Positions 7,420 to 14,777 of a DNA stretch of 64,000 nt are shown here, piece by piece; position 1 is the stretch's first letter, and each line of letters starts with the position of its first letter. The notes beneath the pieces were generated by a model. It was not told the DNA's origin and did not search any database. It worked only from the letters and a program-made list of their open reading frames with translations. Source of the stretch: Nitrospira sp. (GTDB lineage Bacteria; Nitrospirota; Nitrospiria; Nitrospirales; Nitrospiraceae); NCBI GenBank assembly GCA_018242665.1, contig JAFEBL010000011.1, forward strand, positions 1 to 64,000, read 5' to 3'. Made by a program: the position numbers and the translations under genes.

Positions 7420-8912
7420 AACATCTCCCGTTCAATCAGGAAGACCGTTTCTCCCACTCGAAGCGTCAACGAACGTGACGCACCGGCCTGAGACGCTCCT
7501 CCAGCTCGCATCACGGCTTGAATCCGGCTTTCGTACTCACCAGCCGGCACCCACAGGCGGGAAATTTGAATCTCATCCGGCAGCGTGCGCCAACTCCTGG
7601 TATCGGCGGCCTCGGAGGCCACCGCCAGGCCGTGTGCAAGTACTCCCACCAGCAAACCGACCCAAGGGGCATCACCTTTGTTCACCGCATGCTGCGATCC
7701 GCGTGTAGCGGCTTCCGCTGCGGCGAATTTGACGGCGGCGCGCGCGAGAGCCTTGGTCGTGATGCCGGGCATGCGATCGGAGAGGGCCCGCTCCGCCAGC
7801 GCCGTGCCGTTGTAGACCAACTCCGATGTCGCGGAAATCGGTGCACCACTTTTCGGCAGCAGCGTCACGGATTCCTGCATCACCTGCGTTTTCTGCGGCA
7901 CCAACCTGGGCAACGCCACTCGCACGACGCGGCCGTTCAGGCCATACAGTATACTGTCCGCCGCACGACGCTCCTGACGATTCGACGCATGCACGACGCC
8001 GCGGTTCAGCAACACCAATTGAAGCGCGCTCAGGCTGATGGGAATATCGAGAAACGCCTCTTCCTTGCGCGGTGCGCGGCCATTATAGCTGATCACCACC
8101 ACCTGGGCGAGATCGGGATGCTCTCCCCGCGAGACCCACTGCGTACCGGGAAACTGCTGCCGATACTCCTGAAACTCGGTCGTCATATGCAACGCATCGG
8201 TGGTCCTGAGCAAGTCGGCCCGCAGCATCAGCGGCATCGGCGTGCGCGACCAGCCTTTGGTGGCTTCATAGATGTCATACGCCTTGCGATAGGCGATAAA
8301 CGCATTGTTCAGATCACCCGTGGCCTCGTACAACACTCCGGTCAAATAGCGGGCAAAGGGATCTTCCCGATAGCCGTCCTTTTCCTTTGCACTGTCCGAG
8401 AGCACGTTCAATCGATGATCGATCTGCCGCGCTTCAACGACGGCTTCCATCAACTGCCCCATCGCCGCATAGTTGAGCGCCTTGACGACATTGATCATCA
8501 CATGTTCATACGGATCGCCTTCGAACGGCAGCACGTTGTCGTTCGTCAGGAAGGCTGCGGTCTCGGTGCGGATCGTTCTCGTGTAGAGCCGTTCGACTTC
8601 GGTCGCCGCCTGTTCGAGGAGGCTGTTGCTCTGAACGTAGTCGCCGGCGAGATGCAGCGTCATGCCTCGATCCATGCTGTAGAGCAGCCGATTGCGCGGC
8701 CCATATTCGGACTCCGCCTGGGCCATGATGGCATCGGCACGACGAGGGTCATGGACCGCAAGACTTTGGTCGATGAGGAGATAGTGATTGTCGGCCAGAC
8801 CGCAACCGGACACCATCCACAGCAGGACCCAGCAGAGTACCGACCAGCGCAGGCATGAAATGAAACGGCCTCCCAGAAGGGAGGCCGTGGTCGATGGAGG
8901 GTAAGGTCTCAA
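7416..8912 (-). CDS. COG3014-like lipoprotein with TPR-like helices
   Basis: The protein has 498 residues. It begins with a hydrophobic signal and lipobox ending at the Cys in VSGCGLADNHY (about residue 37). The N-terminal half is built of paired helices resembling TPRs (AMGQLMEAVVEARQIDHRL, ATGDLNNAFIAYRKAYDI). The C-terminal half is an unassigned domain with a beta-rich end (ESRIQAVMRAGG...LTLRVGETVFLI). The order with LpoB-like and LPP20-like genes matches a lipoprotein cluster known in several proteobacteria under COG3014/COG3417. No enzymatic motif is seen. It overlaps the downstream LPP20-like gene by four bases. Confidence 0.7.
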   Translation of the reverse strand: MRPYPPSTTASLLGGRFISCLRWSVLCWVLLWMVSGCGLADNHYLLIDQSLAVHDPRRADAIMAQAESEYGPRNRLLYSMDRGMTLHLAGDYVQSNSLLEQAATEVERLYTRTIRTETAAFLTNDNVLPFEGDPYEHVMINVVKALNYAAMGQLMEAVVEARQIDHRLNVLSDSAKEKDGYREDPFARYLTGVLYEATGDLNNAFIAYRKAYDIYEATKGWSRTPMPLMLRADLLRTTDALHMTTEFQEYRQQFPGTQWVSRGEHPDLAQVVVISYNGRAPRKEEAFLDIPISLSALQLVLLNRGVVHASNRQERRAADSILYGLNGRVVRVALPRLVPQKTQVMQESVTLLPKSGAPISATSELVYNGTALAERALSDRMPGITTKALARAAVKFAAAEAATRGSQHAVNKGDAPWVGLLVGVLAHGLAVASEAADTRSWRTLPDEIQISRLWVPAGEYESRIQAVMRAGGASQAGASRSLTLRVGETVFLIEREML

Positions 8913-8926
8913 CAGTCTACGTCGGG

Positions 8927-9556
8927 CTAGAAAATGGTGCGTTTCTTCTCAACCACTTTCTTGATTTTCTTCTGTCCGAACCAGGACTTCACATTGTTCT
9001 CCAGATCCACCATTTCCAGATCGACCTGGTAGAATACGGCTTTCGTGCCGTCCTGTTCGTCGAGAATCGTCGCAATACTCCCGCGCATCATGTAGTCGGC
9101 GCCGATTTCCTTGCCGGGCGCCTTTTGCGTATCTTCGCGGGCATGCACGGCCTGTTCGCGCCGTTCCTCACGCACTTCTTCCCGTTCGCCTTTCGCGGCG
9201 ACAAAGGTCACCTTCTGCGAGTTCGTCAGTTCCCGTTCCAGGTCATTCACGAACGTCTGCACATTGATATGCTCGTGGCTCTTGTTCAGCACGGTCCCGA
9301 CAATGACGACGGGCTGCCGGTTCTTTCCCTTCGTGAAGTTACCAAGCCAGGGATTCGCCAGCGCTTCCTTGACCATGGCTTCGGCCACCATTTGGGAATC
9401 CGTATCGTTCCACCGCCCGCTGAGATCCGTCACCACGCCGGTCTCGACGCGCGTCACCGTGGTTTCATGTCCGCACCCGCCGGCCACCAGGGCCACACCG
9501 GCCAGCACCATTGCCGCGACTCTCCGTCCCCCTGCCGCCTCACACCACTCGATCAT
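8927..9556 (-). CDS. LpoB-like penicillin-binding protein activator lipoprotein
   Basis: The protein has 209 residues with a lipobox ending VAGGCGH (Cys28). The body matches the LpoB/COG3417 fold: DLSGRWNDTDSQMVAEAMV, then VVIVGTVLNKSHEHINVQTFVNDLERELTNS with each strand interrupted by charged loops. It ends in a beta region (YQVDLEMVDLENNVKSWFGQKKIKK). In enterobacteria LpoB is an outer-membrane lipoprotein that switches on the peptidoglycan synthase PBP1B. The same role is plausible here but the family is broad. A charged helical insertion (KGEREEVREERREQAV) lies near residues 120-136. Confidence 0.78.
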   Translation of the reverse strand: MIEWCEAAGGRRVAAMVLAGVALVAGGCGHETTVTRVETGVVTDLSGRWNDTDSQMVAEAMVKEALANPWLGNFTKGKNRQPVVIVGTVLNKSHEHINVQTFVNDLERELTNSQKVTFVAAKGEREEVREERREQAVHAREDTQKAPGKEIGADYMMRGSIATILDEQDGTKAVFYQVDLEMVDLENNVKSWFGQKKIKKVVEKKRTIF

Positions 9557-9599
9557 GCGCTCCCCTCCTGGATAACCGGCATCGCCCTCGCGAAGACCT

Positions 9600-10166
9600 C
9601 TACTGATTCGCGCGCTTATCTTCTTCCTTTTCTAGACGATCGAACAACCGGTCGGCATTCTTCCGGACGAAATCGCGGACCTGACCATTCAGCTCCTTCG
9701 CCTGCTCCAGATTGTTTTTCATGTCTTCGAGGCTGAGCTTGGTCAGCACATAATACGTGCCGGACTTTTCGTCTTTGTAGCGATCCATCGGCTTCACACC
9801 GTTCAGCGTGACTGCCGAGAAGGTTTTCACCGCCCGTTCGATGTTCTGTTCTTCACTGTTACGAGAAAAATCTCCTGCTGTGGTCGACGCCGCATAGTCG
9901 CGCATGAGATAGGCGGTGTACGTTTCAAAGGTCTTGGCGATTTCCGCGCGGCTGCGATTCTCGGCCGTATCCCAGGCGAGGGGTTCGTTCCTCACGCCGA
10001 CCACTGAACCGACGCCATAGAACGACTTGTCACTTTTTTCGTTGAACGCGCCGGAGCCCTTCTTGACCCAATTCGGCGGTCCACCGCAAGCCGTCAGCCC
10101 AATGAGGAGTACGAGCGCCAGCGCGCTCCCGGTGAACTTCGAGAAAGCTCCCACTTCTCTGCTCAT
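9600..10166 (-). CDS. LPP20-like lipoprotein (188 residues), first gene of lipoprotein operon
   Basis: The start is ATG at 10166, fixed by AAGGAGGA seven bases upstream. The frame is open further upstream without support. The lipobox is LTACGG (Cys at about 25). The mature protein begins PPNWVKKGSGAF, then SFYGVGSVVGVRNEPLAWDTAENRSRAEIAK, the LPP20-type pattern. It continues with a basic/acidic helical C-terminus. It is the promoter-proximal member of the operon running to 6280. The C-terminal end (RKNADRLFDRLEKEEDKRANQ region) is strongly charged. Confidence 0.75.
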   Translation of the reverse strand: MSREVGAFSKFTGSALALVLLIGLTACGGPPNWVKKGSGAFNEKSDKSFYGVGSVVGVRNEPLAWDTAENRSRAEIAKTFETYTAYLMRDYAASTTAGDFSRNSEEQNIERAVKTFSAVTLNGVKPMDRYKDEKSGTYYVLTKLSLEDMKNNLEQAKELNGQVRDFVRKNADRLFDRLEKEEDKRANQ

Positions 10167-10311
10167 ACGAATCCTCCTTGGTGTGACACCCATAAACGCT
10201 GATGGCTTGATACGACGCGGCAAGCTGGTGGAAGGTCGACGTGTGTGCGTCACGGGATGACAAGACACAATTGCGCGAAAAAACGAGTTTTTATGCTAAC
10301 ATGCACCCCTA

Positions 10312-10345
10312 AGACTGTCAACGCGGAACCAGTCTGGCGGTTGAC
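10312..10345 (+). promoter_or_regulatory. Two overlapping, mutually exclusive stem-loops upstream of a small gene
   Basis: AGACTG (10312-10317) pairs with CAGTCT (10330-10335), while GTCAAC (10317-10322) pairs with GTTGAC (10340-10345). Both cannot form at once. They lie 57-90 bases upstream of the ATG at 10402. This could be a leader switch or chance; no known riboswitch class is recognised. Confidence 0.25.
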
Positions 10346-10401
10346 GAGATCGCTCACAACATGACTACACAACCCCGCATTGCATGAAGGAGACGGAACA
10401 G

Positions 10402-10572
10402 ATGGCTGACGTGCAGATTGAAGACGGTATTATTCGGGTCGTCCAGCTCGATATTCAAGACCCCAAGGCCGCCGCCGTGCTCGCGGAATATCCGCAGGTG
10501 CGTTGGCCGGAAATTACCAGACGCGCATTGAAGATCGGGCTGGGGTATCTGAAGGGCGGAGGGAAGGACTAG
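10402..10572 (+). CDS. Small protein of unknown function (56 residues)
   Basis: The start is ATG at 10402, nine bases after a GGAG motif. An ATG at 10384 would add six residues but lacks a ribosome binding site. The protein is soluble, with a beta strand (GIIRVVQLDI) followed by helices (PKAAAVLAEYPQ, ITRRALKIGLGYL) and a GGGKD tail. I recognise no family. It lies alone between two minus-strand operons, preceded by possible leader structures at 10312-10345. Confidence 0.55.
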   Translation: MADVQIEDGIIRVVQLDIQDPKAAAVLAEYPQVRWPEITRRALKIGLGYLKGGGKD

Positions 10573-10662
10573 CGGTCGATTCAACAGGCGTTGCCCCCTG
10601 CGGCCGCAACCATTGGCCAGCGCGCATGATCGAAGTGAATACATGCGGGCTGGTCAAACCGT

Positions 10663-12051
10663 CTACTGCGGGGCAGGTTTCTCCGGCGGAGGAACACTGC
10701 CTTGAACGGCACGGAGCGCGCGTTCGCTTTGCCCGCCCAACTCCAGGTACCGGCGGAATGCATCGACTGATTTCTGCGGCTCGTTCAAGTAGTCGGCATA
10801 GAGGGTGCCGAGGGAAAAATAGACATCCGTGTAGGCGGGATTGACGACCAACGCTTGCTGCATGGCCTGCTCGGCTTCCTTCGGTTGCCCCTTCTTTTCA
10901 AGCGCCATTCCTAACGAGTAGTGCGAATCGGGATTCTGCGGCGCGTGCTGGACCGCGGCGCGCGCCGCCGCCAGCGATTCCTCCAGGTTGGGCAACACCT
11001 CCAACCGGATGTAACTCTTCAGTACGTAGGCATCGCCGAAGGACGGATCATACGTGATCGCACGATTGAGCCGTTCCAGCGCCTCTTCTGCCGATTTTTG
11101 CTGCTGAAGGAGTGCGAACGCCTGCTCATATTGCACACGGGCTTCTTTTATCCGATCAGCCTCAGTGCTCGGTTCCTTACCGAGTGCGAAGGTTTCTTTT
11201 CGGCCTTCGACGAGGATGACGTCGCCGTCCCCTTCCAGTTGGACGAACTGCGGATGTTGCGCGCCGTTCGTGTCGCGCTCCACCTCCTGCCTCACTTGGC
11301 TTGCGAGTTCACTGGCCATGACCCAGCCGTTCTTATTGAGGTCGGCCGCTCCCTTCAACCCCGACACCAGTGCCGTGGCAAAGGGGCTTGGCCCAGCGCC
11401 GTGGGCCACCGTTTCTTCTTTCTCAGCCGCGGTGATCACCTGAACGGACCGTTTTTCCGTATCATCTTCCGGCGAGAGGCGGCCTTCCAATGACAGCGGT
11501 TGCGGGGCGGTGACATCCCATCCGCGAAGATTGGCGTCAAACAGGAAGAGCACATGCTTGGAGGCGGATCGACGGCTGAACTCTTTGAATTGATCGAGCG
11601 TGATCGCTTTCCCAGGGTTGTTCACCTGCGCGTCCCAGGGCACGACGTAGCCAAGATCCTTCGACTGAGCATCCTGGATCACACCGGCATGGCCGGAGAA
11701 AAAGATCACGACCCGATCCTGCCGTCCCACCTTGCGTGGAAGATAATCGTTCAAAATCTGGAGGAGCCGCCGTGAACTCGCCTCCTTGTCTTGCAATTCG
11801 ATGACTTCGTCGAAGCCGAGTTCCCGCAACGCCGCCGCGACCGCATGGGCACTTTCCAACGCTCCGGGTACTTTCGGCGCCACGAGGTAATTCTCCACGC
11901 CGACGACCACCGCCCAGGACTTATAGTAGAGGCCTTCAGGCTTGCCAACTTGGGCTTGGGCAGAGGAGATATCAGCGAAGATTTCGGCAGCACACAAGAC
12001 TGCCAAGGCGGCAACGATCCGAGAAAAACGAGGTGATATCGGCGAACGCAT
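10663..12051 (-). CDS. Secreted caspase-fold (C14-like) and TPR protein lacking the catalytic Cys
   Basis: The protein has 462 residues from ATG at 12051 (a GTG three bases upstream is an alternative). A signal peptide (about 1-34, ending SAQAQ) is followed by a caspase/metacaspase-like domain at about 42-260. It contains WAVVVGVENY, VVIFFSGHAG with the catalytic His (121) and VLFLFDANLRG. In active members the last motif reads DAC.SG, but here Asn174 replaces the Cys, so a peptidase activity is unlikely. The C-terminal part (about 290-445) has three or four TPRs (YEQAFALLQQQKSAEEALE, NPDSHYSLGMALEKKG, YTDVYFSLGTLY). It probably works as a binding scaffold. It is divergent from acsA, and both have predicted promoters between them. 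Confidence 0.8.
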   Translation of the reverse strand: MRSPISPRFSRIVAALAVLCAAEIFADISSAQAQVGKPEGLYYKSWAVVVGVENYLVAPKVPGALESAHAVAAALRELGFDEVIELQDKEASSRRLLQILNDYLPRKVGRQDRVVIFFSGHAGVIQDAQSKDLGYVVPWDAQVNNPGKAITLDQFKEFSRRSASKHVLFLFDANLRGWDVTAPQPLSLEGRLSPEDDTEKRSVQVITAAEKEETVAHGAGPSPFATALVSGLKGAADLNKNGWVMASELASQVRQEVERDTNGAQHPQFVQLEGDGDVILVEGRKETFALGKEPSTEADRIKEARVQYEQAFALLQQQKSAEEALERLNRAITYDPSFGDAYVLKSYIRLEVLPNLEESLAAARAAVQHAPQNPDSHYSLGMALEKKGQPKEAEQAMQQALVVNPAYTDVYFSLGTLYADYLNEPQKSVDAFRRYLELGGQSERALRAVQGSVPPPEKPAPQ

Positions 12052-12084
12052 CACGGAGCTGTTTCCAAAAGAGACAACGCGCCC

Positions 12085-12114
12085 AGCCTACCCTCGCTCC
12101 GTCTCGACTGTCAA
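12085..12114 (-). promoter_or_regulatory. Predicted promoter of the caspase-like gene
   Basis: On the minus strand there is a perfect -35 TTGACA (12109-12114), an 18-base spacer and a weak -10 TAGGCT (12085-12090), about 34 bp upstream of the ATG at 12051. Confidence 0.35.
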
Positions 12115-12191
12115 GAAAGGCCGCTCGCATCAAGGCGCGGCTCATGCGGCGTTTCCCGCATGGCCACTGGGTTGTGCCGCAGCGTCCAGGG

Positions 12192-12220
12192 TTGCAGTTC
12201 CCTCCTCCCATCCGCATAAT
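12192..12220 (+). promoter_or_regulatory. Predicted promoter of acsA
   Basis: A plus-strand -35 TTGCAG (12192-12197), a 17-base spacer and a -10 CATAAT (12215-12220) lie 60 bp upstream of the acsA ATG. Confidence 0.45.
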
Positions 12221-12280
12221 GCCGGAGATGAGAAAAGCGCGCGCCAAACCAGCCCGCGATTTGTGGAGGTTAGGGAACCC

Positions 12281-14170
12281 ATGAGCGACAAAATCGATAC
12301 GCTACTCAAAGAAGGACGCGTCATTCAGCCGTCCGCCCGGACCAAAGCTGCGGCGCATATCCCGGATTATGACCAGGCCTATAAGGCCTCCATCGCCGAC
12401 CCGGAAGCCTTCTGGGGCAGCGTGGCCAAGGAGCTGGAGTGGTTTTCCCCGTGGAGCCGGGTCTTGGAGTGGAACTACCCCTGGGCGAAATGGTTCGTCG
12501 GCGCGACCTGCAACATCGCCTACAACTGTCTCGATCGCCACGCCAATAGCTGGCGACGGAACAAGGTCGCCATCATCTGGGTGGGCGAGAACGGGGAAGA
12601 ACGCATCTTTACGTATGGCGAACTCCTGCGCCAGGTTAACCGTTGCGCCAATGCGCTCAAGGCGCTCGGCTTGAAACCAGGCGACCGCGTCACCATCTAT
12701 CTCCCCAAAATTCCCGAACAGGTCGTCGCCATGCTGGCCTGCGCGCGCATCGGCGTCATTCACAGTGTGGTGTATTCCGGATTCAGCGCACCGGCCCTCG
12801 CCAGCCGTATCCAGGATGCCGAAGCACGGCTGGTCATTACCGCGGATGTCGGCTACGACCGCGGAAAGACCATTCCACTCAAGCCCGTGGTGGACGCGGC
12901 CGTGCAATCCTGCCCCTCCGTGGAAAAAGTCGTGGTGGTCCGCAGGGACGCCCTCGGCGTCGCACTCACCGCGCCGAAAGAAATCGATTGGGCCGATTGG
13001 TTGAAAGAACAGAGCGCCACCTGCGCAGCAGAACCGTTGGATGCCGAAACTCCGCTCTACATCCTGTACACGTCCGGGACCACCGGAAAACCCAAAGGGG
13101 TCGTCCATGTGCACGGCGGCTACATGGTCGGCACCTATATCACCACGAAGTATGTGTTCGACTTGAAGGAAGACGACGTCTACTTCTGCGTGGCCGATCC
13201 AGGCTGGGTGACAGGACACAGTTACATCGTGTACGGCCCGCTGTTGAACGGCGCCACGATTCTCATGGCCGAGGGCAAGCCCGACTATCCGAATCCCGGC
13301 CGCTGGTGGGATCTCATCGCCCGGTACGGCGTGTCCATTTTCTACACCACGCCGACGGCCGTGCGATTGCTGATGAAATATGGCGAGGACTGGCCCAAGA
13401 AATACGACCTGTCCACCTTACGCGTACTCGGCAGCGTCGGCGAACCGATCAACCCGGAAGCCTGGGAATGGTTCTACCGCGTCACCGGCAGCAACAAACC
13501 CATCATGGACACCTGGTGGCAAACGGAAACCGGCGCCATTCTGGTCACGCCGCTCCCCTCCGTCCCGCTGAAACCCGGTTCGGCCACAAGGCCATTTCTG
13601 GGAATTGAAGCCGACGTGGTGGACAAGGAAGGCCACAGTCTCCCCAGCAATGCCGGTGGATTTGCCGTCATCAAAAAACCCTGGCCGGCCATGATGCGCA
13701 CGATCTACAAAGATCCCGACCGCTACAAGGTCTACTGGAATACGATCCCCAATTGTTATACGGCGGGCGACGTCTGCCGCAAGGATCAGGACGGCTACAT
13801 GTGGTTCATGGGCCGCGCCGACGACGTGATCAAAGTGGCGGGCAATCGCATTGGCACGGCGGAAGTCGAAAGCGCGCTGGTCAGTCACGAGGCTGTGGCC
13901 GAAGCCGCGGTCATCGGCAAGCCGCATCGCACCGCCGGAGAAGCGATCAAGGCGTTCGTCATCTTGAAGCAGGGCTATCAGGATTCGAAAGAGTTGATTC
14001 AGTCGCTCAAGGACCACGTGTTAAAGGAATTGGGGAAAATCGCGGTGCCGCAGGAAATCGATATCGTACAGTCACTGCCGAAGACACGGTCCGGAAAGAT
14101 TATGCGGCGCGTGCTCAAAGCCAAGGAGCTCGGACAAGACGTGGGGGACATTTCCACCATCGAAGACTAA
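12281..14170 (+). CDS. acsA: Acetyl-CoA synthetase
   Basis: The protein has 629 residues, slightly under the usual 645-655. The start is ATG at 12281 with GGAGG upstream, giving MSDKIDTLLKEGRV. It activates acetate to acetyl-CoA using ATP, via acetyl-AMP. The AMP-binding signature is clear (YTSGTTGKPKGVVH, about residue 265). So are the VGEPINPEAWEW and DTWWQTETG regions. The C-terminal hinge and catalytic Lys occur in PKTRSGKIMRRVLKA, where the Lys is the usual site of reversible acetylation. In an autotroph this would allow use of acetate. It has its own predicted promoter and is followed by a small secreted IPT-domain gene. Confidence 0.95.
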   Translation: MSDKIDTLLKEGRVIQPSARTKAAAHIPDYDQAYKASIADPEAFWGSVAKELEWFSPWSRVLEWNYPWAKWFVGATCNIAYNCLDRHANSWRRNKVAIIWVGENGEERIFTYGELLRQVNRCANALKALGLKPGDRVTIYLPKIPEQVVAMLACARIGVIHSVVYSGFSAPALASRIQDAEARLVITADVGYDRGKTIPLKPVVDAAVQSCPSVEKVVVVRRDALGVALTAPKEIDWADWLKEQSATCAAEPLDAETPLYILYTSGTTGKPKGVVHVHGGYMVGTYITTKYVFDLKEDDVYFCVADPGWVTGHSYIVYGPLLNGATILMAEGKPDYPNPGRWWDLIARYGVSIFYTTPTAVRLLMKYGEDWPKKYDLSTLRVLGSVGEPINPEAWEWFYRVTGSNKPIMDTWWQTETGAILVTPLPSVPLKPGSATRPFLGIEADVVDKEGHSLPSNAGGFAVIKKPWPAMMRTIYKDPDRYKVYWNTIPNCYTAGDVCRKDQDGYMWFMGRADDVIKVAGNRIGTAEVESALVSHEAVAEAAVIGKPHRTAGEAIKAFVILKQGYQDSKELIQSLKDHVLKELGKIAVPQEIDIVQSLPKTRSGKIMRRVLKAKELGQDVGDISTIED

Positions 14171-14171
14171 A

Positions 14172-14190
14172 CCGATTCGCATTCAATCGG
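14172..14190 (+). terminator. Hairpin just after the acsA stop, possible terminator
   Basis: CCGATT (14172-14177) pairs with AATCGG (14185-14190) around a seven-base loop, immediately after TAA. There is no T tract, so it may only stabilise the 3' end. Confidence 0.25.
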
Positions 14191-14225
14191 AACAGGATCG
14201 TTCACTGTCTGCATGGAGGCCGGTC

Positions 14226-14741
14226 ATGCAAAGGCAATGCTCTCGAGAATTGCTCCTCTATTCCGTGATCGTCGGACTCCTGCTCTGTGGAAGCGGGACA
14301 TCCGTGAGTGCGACTGAGGAGCCCGCGAAAGGCCCAACCAACCAAGCCCCTCACAGCAAGCCGGCCACGGCTACCAAGCCAGCGGCCAAGGGAAAAAGCC
14401 AGAAGGCAGCCGCCGGTCCATCCACAGGACCGTCATCCAAATATGCATCGGCGGAAACGGCCGCCAAGGCTCCGGCCTGTTTCGGCGAAGCGCCTAAGAT
14501 CCATTCGGTCAAACCCGACGAAGGGAAACCGGGTGACCGCGTGACGATTCTCGGAAAAGGCTTCGGCCCGGCTGCCTGCCTGCGCTCGGTATCGTTCGGT
14601 CCCGGCTATCCTGCGTCGTTCACGTTCGTCAACGAGACGCAGGTTACCGCCGTCGTCCCGAGAGGGCGACGAAACGGCATGGCCATGATGACCCTCACCA
14701 CGGCTTCGGGGGAAGATTCCAAGGCCTTTCTCGTGAAGTAG
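14226..14741 (+). CDS. Secreted protein with a C-terminal IPT/TIG domain
   Basis: The protein has 171 residues. The signal peptide is at about 1-29. A low-complexity Ala/Lys/Pro/Thr/Ser linker (about 30-90) follows. A single Ig-like IPT/TIG domain covers about 97-171: PKIHSVKPDEGKPGDRVTI, LGKGFGPAACLRSVSFG, TQVTAVVPRG. Two Cys may form a disulfide (PACFGE and AACLRS). Such domains usually bind other proteins or sugars at the cell surface. The partner is unknown. It lies 55 bp after acsA on the same strand but may be unrelated to it. Confidence 0.75.
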   Translation: MQRQCSRELLLYSVIVGLLLCGSGTSVSATEEPAKGPTNQAPHSKPATATKPAAKGKSQKAAAGPSTGPSSKYASAETAAKAPACFGEAPKIHSVKPDEGKPGDRVTILGKGFGPAACLRSVSFGPGYPASFTFVNETQVTAVVPRGRRNGMAMMTLTTASGEDSKAFLVK

Positions 14742-14777
14742 AACGCTGACACGCTCGCGCGCTGTGAGCCCGCCGCG

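Noticed and set aside
7518-8858. Long open frame on the plus strand
   Set aside because: It lies antisense to the COG3014-like lipoprotein gene, has no ribosome binding site and codes for a His/Arg/Gly-rich protein typical of reverse-strand shadows in GC-rich genes.
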